From: Anaerolineae bacterium | GTDB taxonomy: Bacteria; Chloroflexota; Anaerolineae; Anaerolineales; Villigracilaceae | Assembly: GCA_022013685.1 (NCBI GenBank) | Contig: JAKLPV010000051.1 | Coordinates: forward strand, 1-32,766 | Length of the DNA stretch: 32,766 nucleotides | Direction: 5' to 3' | Shown: positions 1 through 7,857 of the stretch, piece after piece | How the letters are laid out: every line of letters begins with the position of its first letter | Numbering within the stretch: position 1 is the first letter of the stretch | Made by a program: the position numbers and the translations under genes | The notes under the pieces: generated by a model | What the model saw: only the letters and a program-made list of their open reading frames with translations | Told to the model about the DNA's origin: nothing | Databases searched by the model: none

Positions 1-482
1 ACAAAAACGACCTGGCCGACGTGCGCAACCAGAAAATCGGCTTCGTTCTTCAGTCGTTTAACCTGCCGCCGCGCCTTTCATCTCTCGAAAATGTGATGCT
101 GCCCATGCTCTACGACGCCAGCCAGGATTTGAGCACCGCAGAACAGCGCCAACGTGCCACCGAGACGCTCATTTCGGTCGGGCTGGAAAAGCGCATCGGA
201 CATCACCCGAACCAACTCTCGGGTGGACAGCAACAGCGCGTGGCGATTGCCCGGGCGCTGATCAACCGCCCGCCGCTCATTTTGGCCGATGAGCCGACCG
301 GCAACCTCGACAGCAAATCGAGCGTGGAGATTATGGAGCTGCTCCACAACCTGCACGCAACCGGTGTGACCATCGTCATGGTAACGCACGAGCCGGATAT
401 TGCCCGCCACGCCGGGCGCACCATCTGCGTCCGCGACGGGCAGACGGTCGATGGCGATCACTGCGCGGAGAAAACAGCATGA
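1..482 (+). CDS. ABC transporter ATP-binding protein, MacB/LolD type (5' truncated)
   Basis: This is the C-terminal two thirds of an ABC ATPase that powers a MacB/LolD-type exporter. The reading frame is open to the window edge, reading K-N-D-L-A-D-V-R before the first possible internal start, so the start and Walker A lie upstream. Visible motifs are the Q-loop (FVLQSFNL), the signature [15 protein letters not shown], Walker B with the D-loop ([15 protein letters not shown]) and the switch histidine in [15 protein letters not shown] and DEPTGNLDS are typical of the MacB/LolD/FtsE branch. The stop overlaps the next start (ATGA), so the partner permease is translationally coupled. The substrate cannot be read from sequence. 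Confidence 0.95.
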   Translation, partial: KNDLADVRNQKIGFVLQSFNLPPRLSSLENVMLPMLYDASQDLSTAEQRQRATETLISVGLEKRIGHHPNQLSGGQQQRVAIARALINRPPLILADEPTGNLDSKSSVEIMELLHNLHATGVTIVMVTHEPDIARHAGRTICVRDGQTVDGDHCAEKTA

Positions 483-1690
483 AATTTCAAAAAATCCTGC
501 GCATTGCCTGGGAAGGGCTGATGCTCAACAAAATCCGCTCCTTCCTGACCACCCTGGGCGTCATCATCGGCGTCGCCTCGGTCATCATTATGATGGCCGT
601 CAGCGCCGGGGCCGAAGCCGCGATTGCGGAGCAAATCAACGCCCTGGGCGCGAACCTGCTGATCGTCTCGCCGATGCGCGGCGTGCCGGGCGCGGCGCGC
701 ACCCTGCTCTATGAAGACGCGCTCGCCATTGCGGAGCAGGTCATCGGCATCGACGGCGTTTCCGCCGAGCAGGCTCCCGCCCCGCAAACCGTCAAGGCCA
801 ACGGCGTCACGCTCGAATCGCTTGCCATTATTGGCACCACTGCCGACTTCCCTGCCGTGCGCGACTATCCCCTGGCTGAAGGAACCTATTTCAGCGAATC
901 CGACAACGACCGCAAGCTCAAAGTTGCTGTGCTGGGCGCGGGGCTGGCGCAAGACCTGTTTGGCGGCGAAAGCGCCCTCGGGCAGACCATCACCATTGGC
1001 TCAACCAAATTCACCGTCATCGGCGTCATGTCGCCCAAAGGCGTCGTCGCCGATATCGACTACGACGGGCGCGTCTACCTACCCATTAGCGTTGTTTTTC
1101 AGAAATTTATGACCACATCTCTCATGCGCGCCGACGCCGTGCGCACCATTTACGTCAAAGTCGCCAGTCAGGACAAAATCGACAGTGTCACCACCCAAAT
1201 TACCAGCCTGCTCGCCGCCCGTCATGACATTGACCCCGCCAAGCCCGATTTCACCATCCAGACCCAGCAAGACATCATCGCCACGCAAGAAGCCGCCACA
1301 TCCGCCTTCCGCGACCTGCTGGCCTGGGTGGCGGGCGTCTCGCTCGTAGTGGGCGGCATCGGCATCATGAACATCATGCTTGTTAGCGTCACTGAGCGCA
1401 CCCGCGAAATCGGCCTGCGCATGGCGCTTGGCGCGCGTCCTGGCGACGTGCAGACCCAATTCCTGCTCGAAGCCGTCATTCTCAGCCTGGCCGGAGGACT
1501 GGTCGGCGTCCTGCTTGGCGCGGGCGGTGCGCTCTTGTTTGGAGCGCTCGGTACCATGCGCACCGAACTCGTCCCACTCTCGATCCCGCTCGCTTTCGGC
1601 GCGGCCGCCGCTATTGGCATCTTCTTCGGCTACTACCCCGCCACCCAGGCTGCCAAACTCGATCCCATCGTCGCCCTGCGGCACGAATAG
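479..1690 (+). CDS. ABC transporter permease, MacB-like (MacB_PCD + FtsX)
   Basis: A 403-residue permease partner of the preceding ATPase. An N-terminal membrane helix at about 20-42 (FLTTLGVIIGVASVIIM) is followed by a MacB-type periplasmic core-like extracytoplasmic domain to about residue 240. Three more helices follow in an FtsX domain (about 280-395), with the usual IMNIMLVSVTERTREIGLRMALGA coupling region around 295-318 and a PAxxAAxLDPxxALR-type C-terminus. One helix plus three C-terminal helices and full length match the MacB family. In a probable monoderm this would act in export or envelope homeostasis. The start is fixed by the ATGA overlap. Confidence 0.95.
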   Translation: MKFQKILRIAWEGLMLNKIRSFLTTLGVIIGVASVIIMMAVSAGAEAAIAEQINALGANLLIVSPMRGVPGAARTLLYEDALAIAEQVIGIDGVSAEQAPAPQTVKANGVTLESLAIIGTTADFPAVRDYPLAEGTYFSESDNDRKLKVAVLGAGLAQDLFGGESALGQTITIGSTKFTVIGVMSPKGVVADIDYDGRVYLPISVVFQKFMTTSLMRADAVRTIYVKVASQDKIDSVTTQITSLLAARHDIDPAKPDFTIQTQQDIIATQEAATSAFRDLLAWVAGVSLVVGGIGIMNIMLVSVTERTREIGLRMALGARPGDVQTQFLLEAVILSLAGGLVGVLLGAGGALLFGALGTMRTELVPLSIPLAFGAAAAIGIFFGYYPATQAAKLDPIVALRHE

Positions 1691-1740
1691 CTTTTCAGCA
1701 TTCAATCTTAAACCTTCAACTTTCAAACAAGGAACTTAAA

Positions 1741-2382
1741 ATGACCCGCAAACTAATTCTCATCCCCATCCTGATTCTCGCCCTGGCGCTTTCCGCCTGC
1801 GGAACCAACGCCCCCGCGCCGGTCTCGCCGTCAAACGGAGCGGATACCACATCCGAACAGGCCGCGCCTGTGGTCGTTATCCCGTCCAATGAGCAGTACG
1901 CCAGCCCCAGCTTGGATACCACCTACCAAGAAGCCCTGCCCGTGCGCCTACAACTGACCCTCGGCACGCTCATGCTCGAAGGCACGTCCGAAGCCATCAG
2001 CCCCGAGCAAGCCGCGCAACTCCTGCCGCTTTACCAGGCGCTCCAGGCAGTGACCGCCTCCGGCACCAGCGCCACCGCTGAAACCAACGCCGTGCTGGCC
2101 CAAATCGAATCCAGCCTGACCGCCGGGCAGTTGAACGCCATCCGCGCCATGCAACTGACCTCGCCCAAGATGCAAGAATGGGCCAGCCAGAATGGCATCT
2201 CCCTCGGCTCCGGTGGCGGCGCGGGAACCGGTGCAGGCCAGGGCAGCGGCATGTCGCCCGAAGCTCGCGCCACGCGCCAGGCCGAAGAAGGCAAAACGCC
2301 ATCCGAAACGGGAGCCAGCAACGGGGCCTCCGCCGCGCTGACAAAGGCCATGATTGAGTATTTGGCAAGTACCCAGCCTTAA
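1741..2382 (+). CDS. Putative lipoprotein of unknown function in the ABC operon
   Basis: A 213-residue protein with a clear lipoprotein signal: a hydrophobic stretch (residues 4-18) ending in a lipobox LSAC, with Cys20 as the predicted lipidated residue. The mature part is Ala/Thr/Ser-rich with a predicted helical segment at about 60-150 (QLTLGTLMLEGTSEAISPEQAAQ) and a Gly-rich linker near 158-175. I do not recognise a named domain. It starts 50 bp after the permease with AAGGAAC just upstream, so it is probably cotranscribed and may be an accessory lipoprotein of the exporter; that role is inferred from position only. Confidence 0.75.
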   Translation: MTRKLILIPILILALALSACGTNAPAPVSPSNGADTTSEQAAPVVVIPSNEQYASPSLDTTYQEALPVRLQLTLGTLMLEGTSEAISPEQAAQLLPLYQALQAVTASGTSATAETNAVLAQIESSLTAGQLNAIRAMQLTSPKMQEWASQNGISLGSGGGAGTGAGQGSGMSPEARATRQAEEGKTPSETGASNGASAALTKAMIEYLASTQP

Positions 2383-2578
2383 ATCTGGACTCAGGATGAT
2401 ATTTTTATCAAAGGCAATCAGGCTGAAGCGATTGCATATGATCTATGGGTAATGAATTGAAGAAGGAAATCGTCGGTTTGCTGCGATGTTGATTGATTTG
2501 AATCCAGCCTCTTGAAGAGCCATCTGTCTGGGTGTCCTGTGTGCTCTTTTGCCATTGGTGCCTTACATCAGCCGCCCT
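2383..2578. other. Convergent intergenic region with possible gene remnants
   Basis: This 196-bp stretch separates the lipoprotein gene from the convergent kinase gene. On the + strand, in frame with the lipoprotein and directly after its stop, a protein-like run is open to 2460 and includes DDIFIKGNQAEAIAYDLW. In another frame the DNA then reads IEEGNRRFAAMLIDLNPAS and stops near 2516. The pair looks like the frameshifted tail of a decayed gene, but I cannot name it. No strong intrinsic terminator was seen. Confidence 0.2.
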
Positions 2579-4039
2579 TTACTCTTCACTTCGGTTTGCG
2601 CGCCTTACCTGTTGTAATGCGATTGGCAAAGATACCTGCACATGTGTGCCCTTGCCGGGTGTGCTGTCAATTTGGATGGATCCACCCTGCGCTTCGATCA
2701 GCCTTTTGGCGATGGATAAACCAAGCCCATTGCTTCGGCTGGCATCATTTTCAGGGGCGGCAACCTGATAAAAACGGTCAAACAGGTGCGGCAGGTGTTT
2801 GGGGTCGATGCCCCGGCCGCTATCGGCTACCTCGATCTGCACCCATTTCCCGGCCGGGCGTGCGCCCAAGCGGATCAAGCCGCCCGAAGGAGTAAAACGC
2901 AAAGCGTTATCGAGCAAAATTAACAGTACCTGGCGCAGGCGTACCCGATCGGCTCGAACCAGCCCGTTCGCCGAATCTGTTTCGATGGAAATATTCCCGG
3001 CCTGGGCCAGTTTGCTTACCTGGCGAACTGTTTCAGAAAAAAGATCTGAGATAGCGACCGGCTCGAGTTCCATTTTTAGCCGGTGGGCATCCAGACGGGA
3101 GAGCAGCAGCAGATCATCCACCAGGTGATCCATGTAGTCGCATTCGTTCAAAATATCCGTCAGCAGTTCTGATTGTTCCCCCTTGGACTGGCTGCGCAAC
3201 CCATAATCAGCAGTAGCGCGGATCAGGGTCAGCGGAGTGCGCAATTCATGGCTGGCATTCGAGACAAAAGTCTGCTGCTGGTCCCAGGCTTTCTGTGCGG
3301 GGCCAAGCGAGCGGCCTGCCAACCACCAACTCACAAACACCAGGAATATGGTGGCTGAACTCCCTAGAATTGCCAGAAAAACCAGATATTGATTTAAAGC
3401 GCGGACTTGATCGGCCAGCAAACGCCCGGTCTGCAACAGTGCTGGCACCTTTGCACCTGTTCGATAGGTTAATAAACGGATGCGTCCCAAACCTGGCACT
3501 TCAACCGTGCGCAGATCATAGCCAGCCTGAAGCGCATTGGCAACGATCGTCGGATCATTAACGATGGGCGGTGATATGGTGTTTGGGATGAGAATAGGAT
3601 CGCCCTCATCATCCAGCGAAACGACAAAGATCGCGGCCAGATCCGCATCATAGCCGTGGTCGTTTTCCAAATATTCTTCCGAATCAGATTCGTCGCTATC
3701 GTCATCGTCATCATCACTATCTGATTCCTTGTGATCATCGTCGCTGCCAGATTCTTTATCATCAGTCGGAACACGCGTGGTTGGCGTGGTTTGCAAAACT
3801 GCCCGGCTGTTGTTTTGCAGCCAGGTGGATTCGGCCTGCGCCAATTCATTTGAGGGTGTCAACCCAAGAATACGAAATTCTCTGGCCATTTTGTATTGCA
3901 GGGCAAGATCTGTTGTTTGCTGGAAGTAACGGTCGATCAGCAGATACGTGCCTATTCCCATCAAACCAACCAGCCCAATGGCAGCCAACAGATATAAAAA
4001 TGTCAGCTTCCAGCGCAGAGCGCTAAGCATTGTCCACAT
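2579..4039 (-). CDS. Sensor histidine kinase
   Basis: A 486-residue membrane histidine kinase partnered with the regulator at 4023-4709. Helix 1 is at about 13-35 and helix 2 at about 217-242, enclosing an extracytoplasmic region of about 180 residues. That region has an extraordinary acidic Asp/Ser/His stretch (about 93-128), which suggests cation sensing, though this is unproven. The cytoplasmic part has HisKA (FVSNASHELRTPL, His264), the N box (LLDNALRFTP, Asn378), G1 (VADSGRGI), F box (LFDRFYQ) and G2 (NGLGLSIAKRL). All catalytic motifs are present. The start may be 4039 or the internal ATG at 4030; both overlap the end of the regulator gene. It is divergent from the redox cluster it probably controls. 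Confidence 0.93.
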   Translation of the reverse strand: MWTMLSALRWKLTFLYLLAAIGLVGLMGIGTYLLIDRYFQQTTDLALQYKMAREFRILGLTPSNELAQAESTWLQNNSRAVLQTTPTTRVPTDDKESGSDDDHKESDSDDDDDDSDESDSEEYLENDHGYDADLAAIFVVSLDDEGDPILIPNTISPPIVNDPTIVANALQAGYDLRTVEVPGLGRIRLLTYRTGAKVPALLQTGRLLADQVRALNQYLVFLAILGSSATIFLVFVSWWLAGRSLGPAQKAWDQQQTFVSNASHELRTPLTLIRATADYGLRSQSKGEQSELLTDILNECDYMDHLVDDLLLLSRLDAHRLKMELEPVAISDLFSETVRQVSKLAQAGNISIETDSANGLVRADRVRLRQVLLILLDNALRFTPSGGLIRLGARPAGKWVQIEVADSGRGIDPKHLPHLFDRFYQVAAPENDASRSNGLGLSIAKRLIEAQGGSIQIDSTPGKGTHVQVSLPIALQQVRRANRSEE

Positions 4040-4709
4040 CCAGATAATAGCCCAGCCCGCGTTTGGTCTGGATCGGGTCTTGATAACCCGGCAGGCTTAA
4101 TTTGTTGCGCAAATAAGAAACGTAGACATCCACCATCGTCGGCTGGACTGTGCTTTCATAAGACCAGACGTAATCCATGATGAACTGGCGCGAAAGCGTC
4201 TGTCCTGGGTGGCGCATAAAGCACTCAAGGAGAGTCCATTCTGTTTTGGTCAGGTCAAGCACGCGGTCAGCCCGGCGCGCTGAATAAGTTCGTGTGTCGA
4301 GAACGATGTTTCCGATGCGTAATTCCCAGGTATTGACGGCACCAACGCCGCCCACACGCCTGCCAAGTGCATGGATGCGGGCGATCAACTCGTCATAGGA
4401 GAATGGCTTGGTAAGATAATCGTCCGCTCCACTGTACAGGCCGGCAACCCGGTCTTCTACCTGGGTGCGGGCGGTCAGCATCAGAACGGCAGTCGAAAGC
4501 CGCGCCGCGCGGATGGCCTGTGCCACCGCGGGCCCGTCACGCCCCGGCAGCATCCAATCTACGATGGCTACATCGTAGACGCTGCGCAGCGCGATCTCGA
4601 CACCTTCATCGCCATTGTGGCTAACATCCACATCAAAGTGCTCGCTCTCGAGCACTTTTTTTGTTAAAGCAGCCAGACGTTTATCGTCTTCAATTAATAA
4701 AATTCGCAT
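4023..4709 (-). CDS. OmpR/PhoB-family response regulator
   Basis: A 228-residue two-domain regulator. The receiver domain begins MRILLIEDD, with phospho-acceptor Asp51 (IVDWMLP), Thr79 and Lys101 (TKPF). The C-terminal winged-helix domain (about 125-226) contains the recognition-helix region (TMVDVYVSYLRNKL) and the terminal GLGYYL hairpin. I start it at the ATG at 4707-4709. A longer in-frame reading to 4937 would prepend a sequence translated from the intergenic inverted repeat, which does not resemble the family. It is first in a two-gene unit with the kinase and reads away from the PepSY/ApbE/cytochrome cluster. Confidence 0.93.
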   Translation of the reverse strand: MRILLIEDDKRLAALTKKVLESEHFDVDVSHNGDEGVEIALRSVYDVAIVDWMLPGRDGPAVAQAIRAARLSTAVLMLTARTQVEDRVAGLYSGADDYLTKPFSYDELIARIHALGRRVGGVGAVNTWELRIGNIVLDTRTYSARRADRVLDLTKTEWTLLECFMRHPGQTLSRQFIMDYVWSYESTVQPTMVDVYVSYLRNKLSLPGYQDPIQTKRGLGYYLDVDNA

Positions 4710-4771
4710 TGTTTGCCTACCCTGTCTTTCTGTTAAGCGGCTCTTCCGGGCCGGACGGGCGGAAAGTTTCC

Positions 4772-4822
4772 CGGATTTGGGGTATGAGTGGGGGCGAAGA
4801 GCCCACTCATACCCCAAATCCG
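4772..4822. repeat. Perfect 21-bp inverted repeat (hairpin) in the divergent intergenic region
   Basis: Arms 4772-4792 and 4802-4822 are exact reverse complements (21 of 21) around a 9-nt loop (GGCGAAGAG). It lies between the regulator start (4709) and the PepSY-like gene (4988). No U-rich tract typical of an intrinsic terminator follows the - strand arm, and the + strand side has only CCTTTT. It could be a leader hairpin for the regulator transcript, a bidirectional terminator, an operator or a dispersed REP-like element. Confidence 0.85.
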
Positions 4823-4878
4823 AACCTTTTCCCCGTTGAAAACGGTAGACCCTGTATAAGCTAAGTCTAGCAGAAAAA

Positions 4879-4899
4879 GATTGGAAAACGATTGGAAAA
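4879..4899 (+). promoter_or_regulatory. Candidate response-regulator box: 11-bp-period direct repeat
   Basis: GATTGGAAAA occurs at 4879-4888 and again at 4890-4899, so the units are spaced by 11 bp, about one helical turn. Tandem half-sites of this spacing are the usual target architecture of OmpR/PhoB-family regulators. The site lies about 90 bp upstream of the PepSY-like gene and about 170 bp upstream of the regulator gene, so it could serve activation of the cluster or autoregulation. I did not find a convincing -35/-10 pair to place it against. Confidence 0.45.
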
Positions 4900-4987
4900 T
4901 TGGGGTGGTTTTTAAAAGAAATCCCAATCTTGGGCAAGTATCCTTAGGCAAGAAACAACAAGCCCTTTCACTCTATCGGAGGATATT

Positions 4988-5482
4988 ATGTCTAAGAAAA
5001 ACCTTTTTGTCTCGGCTGCCTTGACCGCTTTTGTGCTGGTTATCCTGGTTAATGTGGCATCTGCCTACAAACAGATCAGCAGCTCATCGGCTGACGTTCA
5101 GCCCGCGCTGCCAACCGTTACAAGCACCGTGGAAGTTTTGCCAACGGAAACGCCGGTTGTCGTTTTGACTCATCAGGAAGCAGCCCTGGTGGCAGCCAAT
5201 TTTCTTGGCGATACTGATTTGTTCAGTGTCGAAAATGCTCCCTGGGAAGAAAAAGATGCCTATAAAGTTGTCTTTAGCTCAGGCTACATTGTTTATGTCA
5301 GTCTCGATGGACAGGTATTGAGCAGCGAAGCTCCCCAACCTGTATTCGTTTCTGTTCCTGCTCCAGTAACCAACAGTGGCGGTTCTGGTCAATCGCAGAC
5401 CTCCAGCAACAACTCTCAGCAACAGAACCATGACGAAGATGATCACGATGATGACGATCATGAAGAAGATGACGACGATTAG
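4988..5482 (+). CDS. PepSY-like exported/anchored protein with His/Asp-rich tail
   Basis: A 164-residue protein with an N-terminal signal or anchor helix (about 6-27), a Thr/Pro/Val linker and a small PepSY-like domain at about 60-112 (HQEAALVAANFLGD, then AYKVVFSSGYIVYVSLDGQVL). A low-complexity Ser/Gln linker leads to a C-terminal run of His, Asp and Glu (about 147-164). PepSY domains often accompany ApbE and ferric-reductase-like genes. The acidic His-containing tail could bind divalent metals; that is inference. A good ribosome site (GGAGG, 4978-4982) precedes the ATG. It is the first gene of the redox cluster. Confidence 0.7.
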   Translation: MSKKNLFVSAALTAFVLVILVNVASAYKQISSSSADVQPALPTVTSTVEVLPTETPVVVLTHQEAALVAANFLGDTDLFSVENAPWEEKDAYKVVFSSGYIVYVSLDGQVLSSEAPQPVFVSVPAPVTNSGGSGQSQTSSNNSQQQNHDEDDHDDDDHEEDDDD

Positions 5483-5508
5483 TTGATTATAAATTCAGGA
5501 GAAAAATA

Positions 5509-5856
5509 ATGGCAGCAAAACCTGGTCCTAAAAATTGGGACGATATCAAAATGATGCTTACCACAATTTCGATCACAGCCACGCTTGGTTTTTGGAATGT
5601 GTTTGCGGCGGCCAACGAACAAAATATTGTCGCAAAAGAAGTTGAGCAACCAGCTTCACCCGCGCCTGGTGTTATACAAGCGCTCGTTGCAGCTTCACCA
5701 ACCCCGGTTTTTACGGGAAAAATCCTGTTGGGCGGAAAGGCTCCCAGCCAGGTTGTGATTGCAGTGCAGCAAAAAGCAGCAGCCAAGAATAATCAACAGC
5801 CTCAGCAACAGGCCCAACAGCAGCCTGTCCCGGTTACTCAAACCCAATCGTCATAA
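5509..5856 (+). CDS. Small single-pass membrane protein of unknown function
   Basis: A 115-residue protein with one likely membrane helix at about 18-36 (MMLTTISITATLGFWNVF), an Ala/Pro-rich segment, a short VFTGKILLGGKAPSQVV motif and a Gln/Pro-rich C-terminus. I recognise no family. The start has a strong ribosome site (AGGAG). The stop overlaps the ApbE start by one base (TAATG), so it belongs to the same transcript. It may be an assembly or scaffold partner of the electron-transfer proteins, but there is no direct evidence. Confidence 0.7.
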   Translation: MAAKPGPKNWDDIKMMLTTISITATLGFWNVFAAANEQNIVAKEVEQPASPAPGVIQALVAASPTPVFTGKILLGGKAPSQVVIAVQQKAAAKNNQQPQQQAQQQPVPVTQTQSS

Positions 5857-6773
5857 TGATTCACAAACTTCAATTCCGCGCAATGGGCTGTCAGATGCTT
5901 GTCGCCATCGACAGCCCGCAAAAACCAGCCGAGTTGGAACTGGTGCCGGTCTGGTTCGAAGGCTGGGAACAAACTTTCAGCCGCTTCCGCCTGGATAGCG
6001 AGCTTAGTCTGCTCAACCGCCGCGCCGGCCTCCCCACACAAGTCAGCCAGGGTTTTGCCGATGTGTTCGAAATCGCCCTGGAGGCAGAGCGGATCAGCGG
6101 CGGGATGGTGACCCCGGTGCTTTTGGACTCGCTGCTGCGGGCCGGATACGACCAGAGCTTTGACCTGCTGGCCCCGCAACAAACTTTCTCCTACCCCGAG
6201 CCAATTCTCTGCCTGCCGCGCCTGGGCGAAATCGACTGGGATGCGGCCACCCGTACGATCTGTTCTCCCCCCGACCTGCACCTTGATTTCGGAGGCATTG
6301 TCAAAGGTTGGGTGGCGCATCAGGCGGCAGACAAGCTCAAAGGGCTTGGTCCGGCCCTGGTCGATGCCGGCGGCGATATCGCTGTCAGCGGGCCGCAATC
6401 GAATGGCCAGCCCTGGCCGATCGGGGTGGCCGACCCGTTCAGTCCGACTGAAAACCTGAATTTGCTTCAGATCGAAGCAGGCGGGGTAGCCACTTCAGGC
6501 CGTGATCGGCGGCGCTGGTTGCAAGGCAATCACTGGAATCACCACATCATCGATCCTCGCAGCGGCGCGCCCGCCGAAACGGATGTTTTGACCGCCACCG
6601 TGATCGCCCCTTCGGTTCTTCAAGCAGAAATGACCGCCAAAACCTGTTTGATCCTGGGTAGCCAGGATGGCCTGGATTGGCTCGAGGCTGACCCTTCCCT
6701 GGCCGGGATGCTGGTCTTGGAAGATGGCCAACGCCTGTATAGCAACGAGTTTGAAAATTATCTTTGGAGGTAA
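5856..6773 (+). CDS. apbE: ApbE-like FAD:protein FMN transferase
   Basis: A 305-residue ApbE-family protein; the family attaches FMN to a Thr/Ser of extracytoplasmic redox proteins using FAD. Visible motifs are the N-terminal FRAMGC, LDFGGIVKGWVAHQAA (the GGxxKG signature), ALVDAGGDIAVSG and HHIIDPRSGAPAETDV. Near the C-terminus, where many family members read DALATA, this one reads EMTAKT, so residues usually discussed as metal ligands differ. There is no signal peptide or lipobox, unlike many exported ApbE proteins, which suggests cytoplasmic action or a start misjudgement. It is coupled to the upstream gene by TAATG. No classical flavinylation motif was seen in the neighbouring proteins. 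Confidence 0.88.
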   Translation: MIHKLQFRAMGCQMLVAIDSPQKPAELELVPVWFEGWEQTFSRFRLDSELSLLNRRAGLPTQVSQGFADVFEIALEAERISGGMVTPVLLDSLLRAGYDQSFDLLAPQQTFSYPEPILCLPRLGEIDWDAATRTICSPPDLHLDFGGIVKGWVAHQAADKLKGLGPALVDAGGDIAVSGPQSNGQPWPIGVADPFSPTENLNLLQIEAGGVATSGRDRRRWLQGNHWNHHIIDPRSGAPAETDVLTATVIAPSVLQAEMTAKTCLILGSQDGLDWLEADPSLAGMLVLEDGQRLYSNEFENYLWR

Positions 6774-6774
6774 T

Positions 6775-7497
6775 ATGTCGTCCCCACAACAAGATTTACA
6801 GGAATACCCGGACACTCTTTTGTCTGCGCAATCATTTTTATTCGTCATCCTGGCGATGGGCGTTGGAACACTCATGGCCGTCATTGTCTTGCCCGCCTGG
6901 ATGCCGCACATGGCCGCCTCATTGTTTGGCCCGGACCCCAAGGCCTACTGGTATCTTTCACGGGGCAGCGCCTTTGTTGCGCTTAGTCTCTTATGGGTTT
7001 CGATGGCGCTTGGCATCCTGATGACCAATAAGATGGCGCGCAGTTGGCCCGGCGTGCCGCTTGCCTTTGCCATTCACGAGTTTATCAGCCTGCTCGGGGT
7101 CGGGTTCTCAATGTTCCATGCTCTGGTGCTCTTGGGCGACCGCTATATCAACTATGATTTTGCCCAGGTGGCGATCCCTTTTGCAAGCAGTTATGAACCC
7201 CTTTGGGTGGGTCTGGGGCAACTCGGATTCTATGTCATGCTGATCGTGACCCTCAGCTTCTATGTGCGCCAACAGATCGGGCAAAAAACCTGGCGCGTTA
7301 TCCACTATGTTAGCTTTCTGATGTATGGCATGGCGCTCTTGCATGGCTTGACTTCGGGTTCGGACACATCCCTGCCCTGGGCGCAGCAATACTACTGGAT
7401 CTCGGGTGGCAGTCTCTTGTTCTTGCTGATGTATCGAATTGTGATCAGTCTCTCCCCAAAAAAATCCCCGGCTCCGGCGCGAGTCACAAACGAATAA
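6775..7497 (+). CDS. Ferric reductase-like transmembrane di-heme protein
   Basis: A 240-residue protein with about six membrane helices. It has two histidine pairs with the spacing of the ferric reductase/NOX heme domain: His101-x13-His115 (HEFISLLGVGFSMFH) and His177-x12-His190 (HYVSFLMYGMALLH). These would hold two stacked b hemes and carry electrons across the membrane. No flavin or NAD domain is fused, so the reductant must come from partners such as the ferredoxin and FAD oxidoreductase downstream. The start at 6775 is set by TGGAGG at 6765-6770, immediately after the ApbE gene; a longer in-frame reading inside apbE is not credible. Confidence 0.88.
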   Translation: MSSPQQDLQEYPDTLLSAQSFLFVILAMGVGTLMAVIVLPAWMPHMAASLFGPDPKAYWYLSRGSAFVALSLLWVSMALGILMTNKMARSWPGVPLAFAIHEFISLLGVGFSMFHALVLLGDRYINYDFAQVAIPFASSYEPLWVGLGQLGFYVMLIVTLSFYVRQQIGQKTWRVIHYVSFLMYGMALLHGLTSGSDTSLPWAQQYYWISGGSLLFLLMYRIVISLSPKKSPAPARVTNE

Positions 7498-7568
7498 TAC
7501 CTCTTGTGGTCAATATCTCTCATTTCAAAATTGTCGTTCCAATTTTCACAAACTGGAGTATCATCGAA

Positions 7569-7581
7569 TCAAGTCACTTGA
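7569..7581. repeat. Small palindrome upstream of the ferredoxin gene
   Basis: TCAAGT-C-ACTTGA is a perfect 13-bp palindrome that overlaps the likely ribosome site (GAGGG, 7580-7584) of the ferredoxin gene. It lies in the 96-bp gap after the ferric-reductase-like gene, the largest gap in the redox cluster. It could be a regulator site or a weak hairpin that masks the ribosome site. Confidence 0.3.
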
Positions 7582-7593
7582 GGGTCTTCCGCC

Positions 7594-7857
7594 ATGTTTA
7601 AACGCCTCTTTCAAAAAGAACATTCACGTCGCACCAGCCTGGTGCAAGGACAGGTTGTGCCAGATTCGACACGCTGCGTGCAGTGCGGCATTTGCTCCTT
7701 CAATTGTCCGGTGGAAATTGATGTGCGTCGCCATGCCTGGCAGGGCGAACCTGTCCAGCACAGCCGCTGCCTGACCTGCGGCGAGTGTGTCGCGCGTTGT
7801 CCGCGCGGGGTGCTGACCTTTGAGCGTACCAACCTGTTTGCATGGGCAGAGAAATGA
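7594..7857 (+). CDS. 2x[4Fe-4S] ferredoxin-type protein
   Basis: An 87-residue protein with two cysteine sets of the form CxxCxxCxxxCP: Cys28/31/34/38 and Cys59/62/65/69. This is the arrangement of ferredoxin-like and HdrC-like domains with two [4Fe-4S] clusters. There is no signal peptide, so it is cytoplasmic. It overlaps the next oxidoreductase start by ATGA, which points to direct electron exchange between the two; in the proposed chain it passes electrons between NAD(P)H/FAD and the membrane heme proteins. Confidence 0.9.
   Translation: MFKRLFQKEHSRRTSLVQGQVVPDSTRCVQCGICSFNCPVEIDVRRHAWQGEPVQHSRCLTCGECVARCPRGVLTFERTNLFAWAEK

Noticed and set aside
458-952. Long - strand frame opposite the MacB-like permease
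   Set aside because: It is a shadow of a GC-rich gene; the + strand protein has clear family motifs and the - strand product does not.
4710-4937. Longer start of the response regulator (76 extra residues)
   Set aside because: The added part is the translation of the intergenic inverted repeat and does not match the receiver-domain family, which begins at MRILLIEDD.
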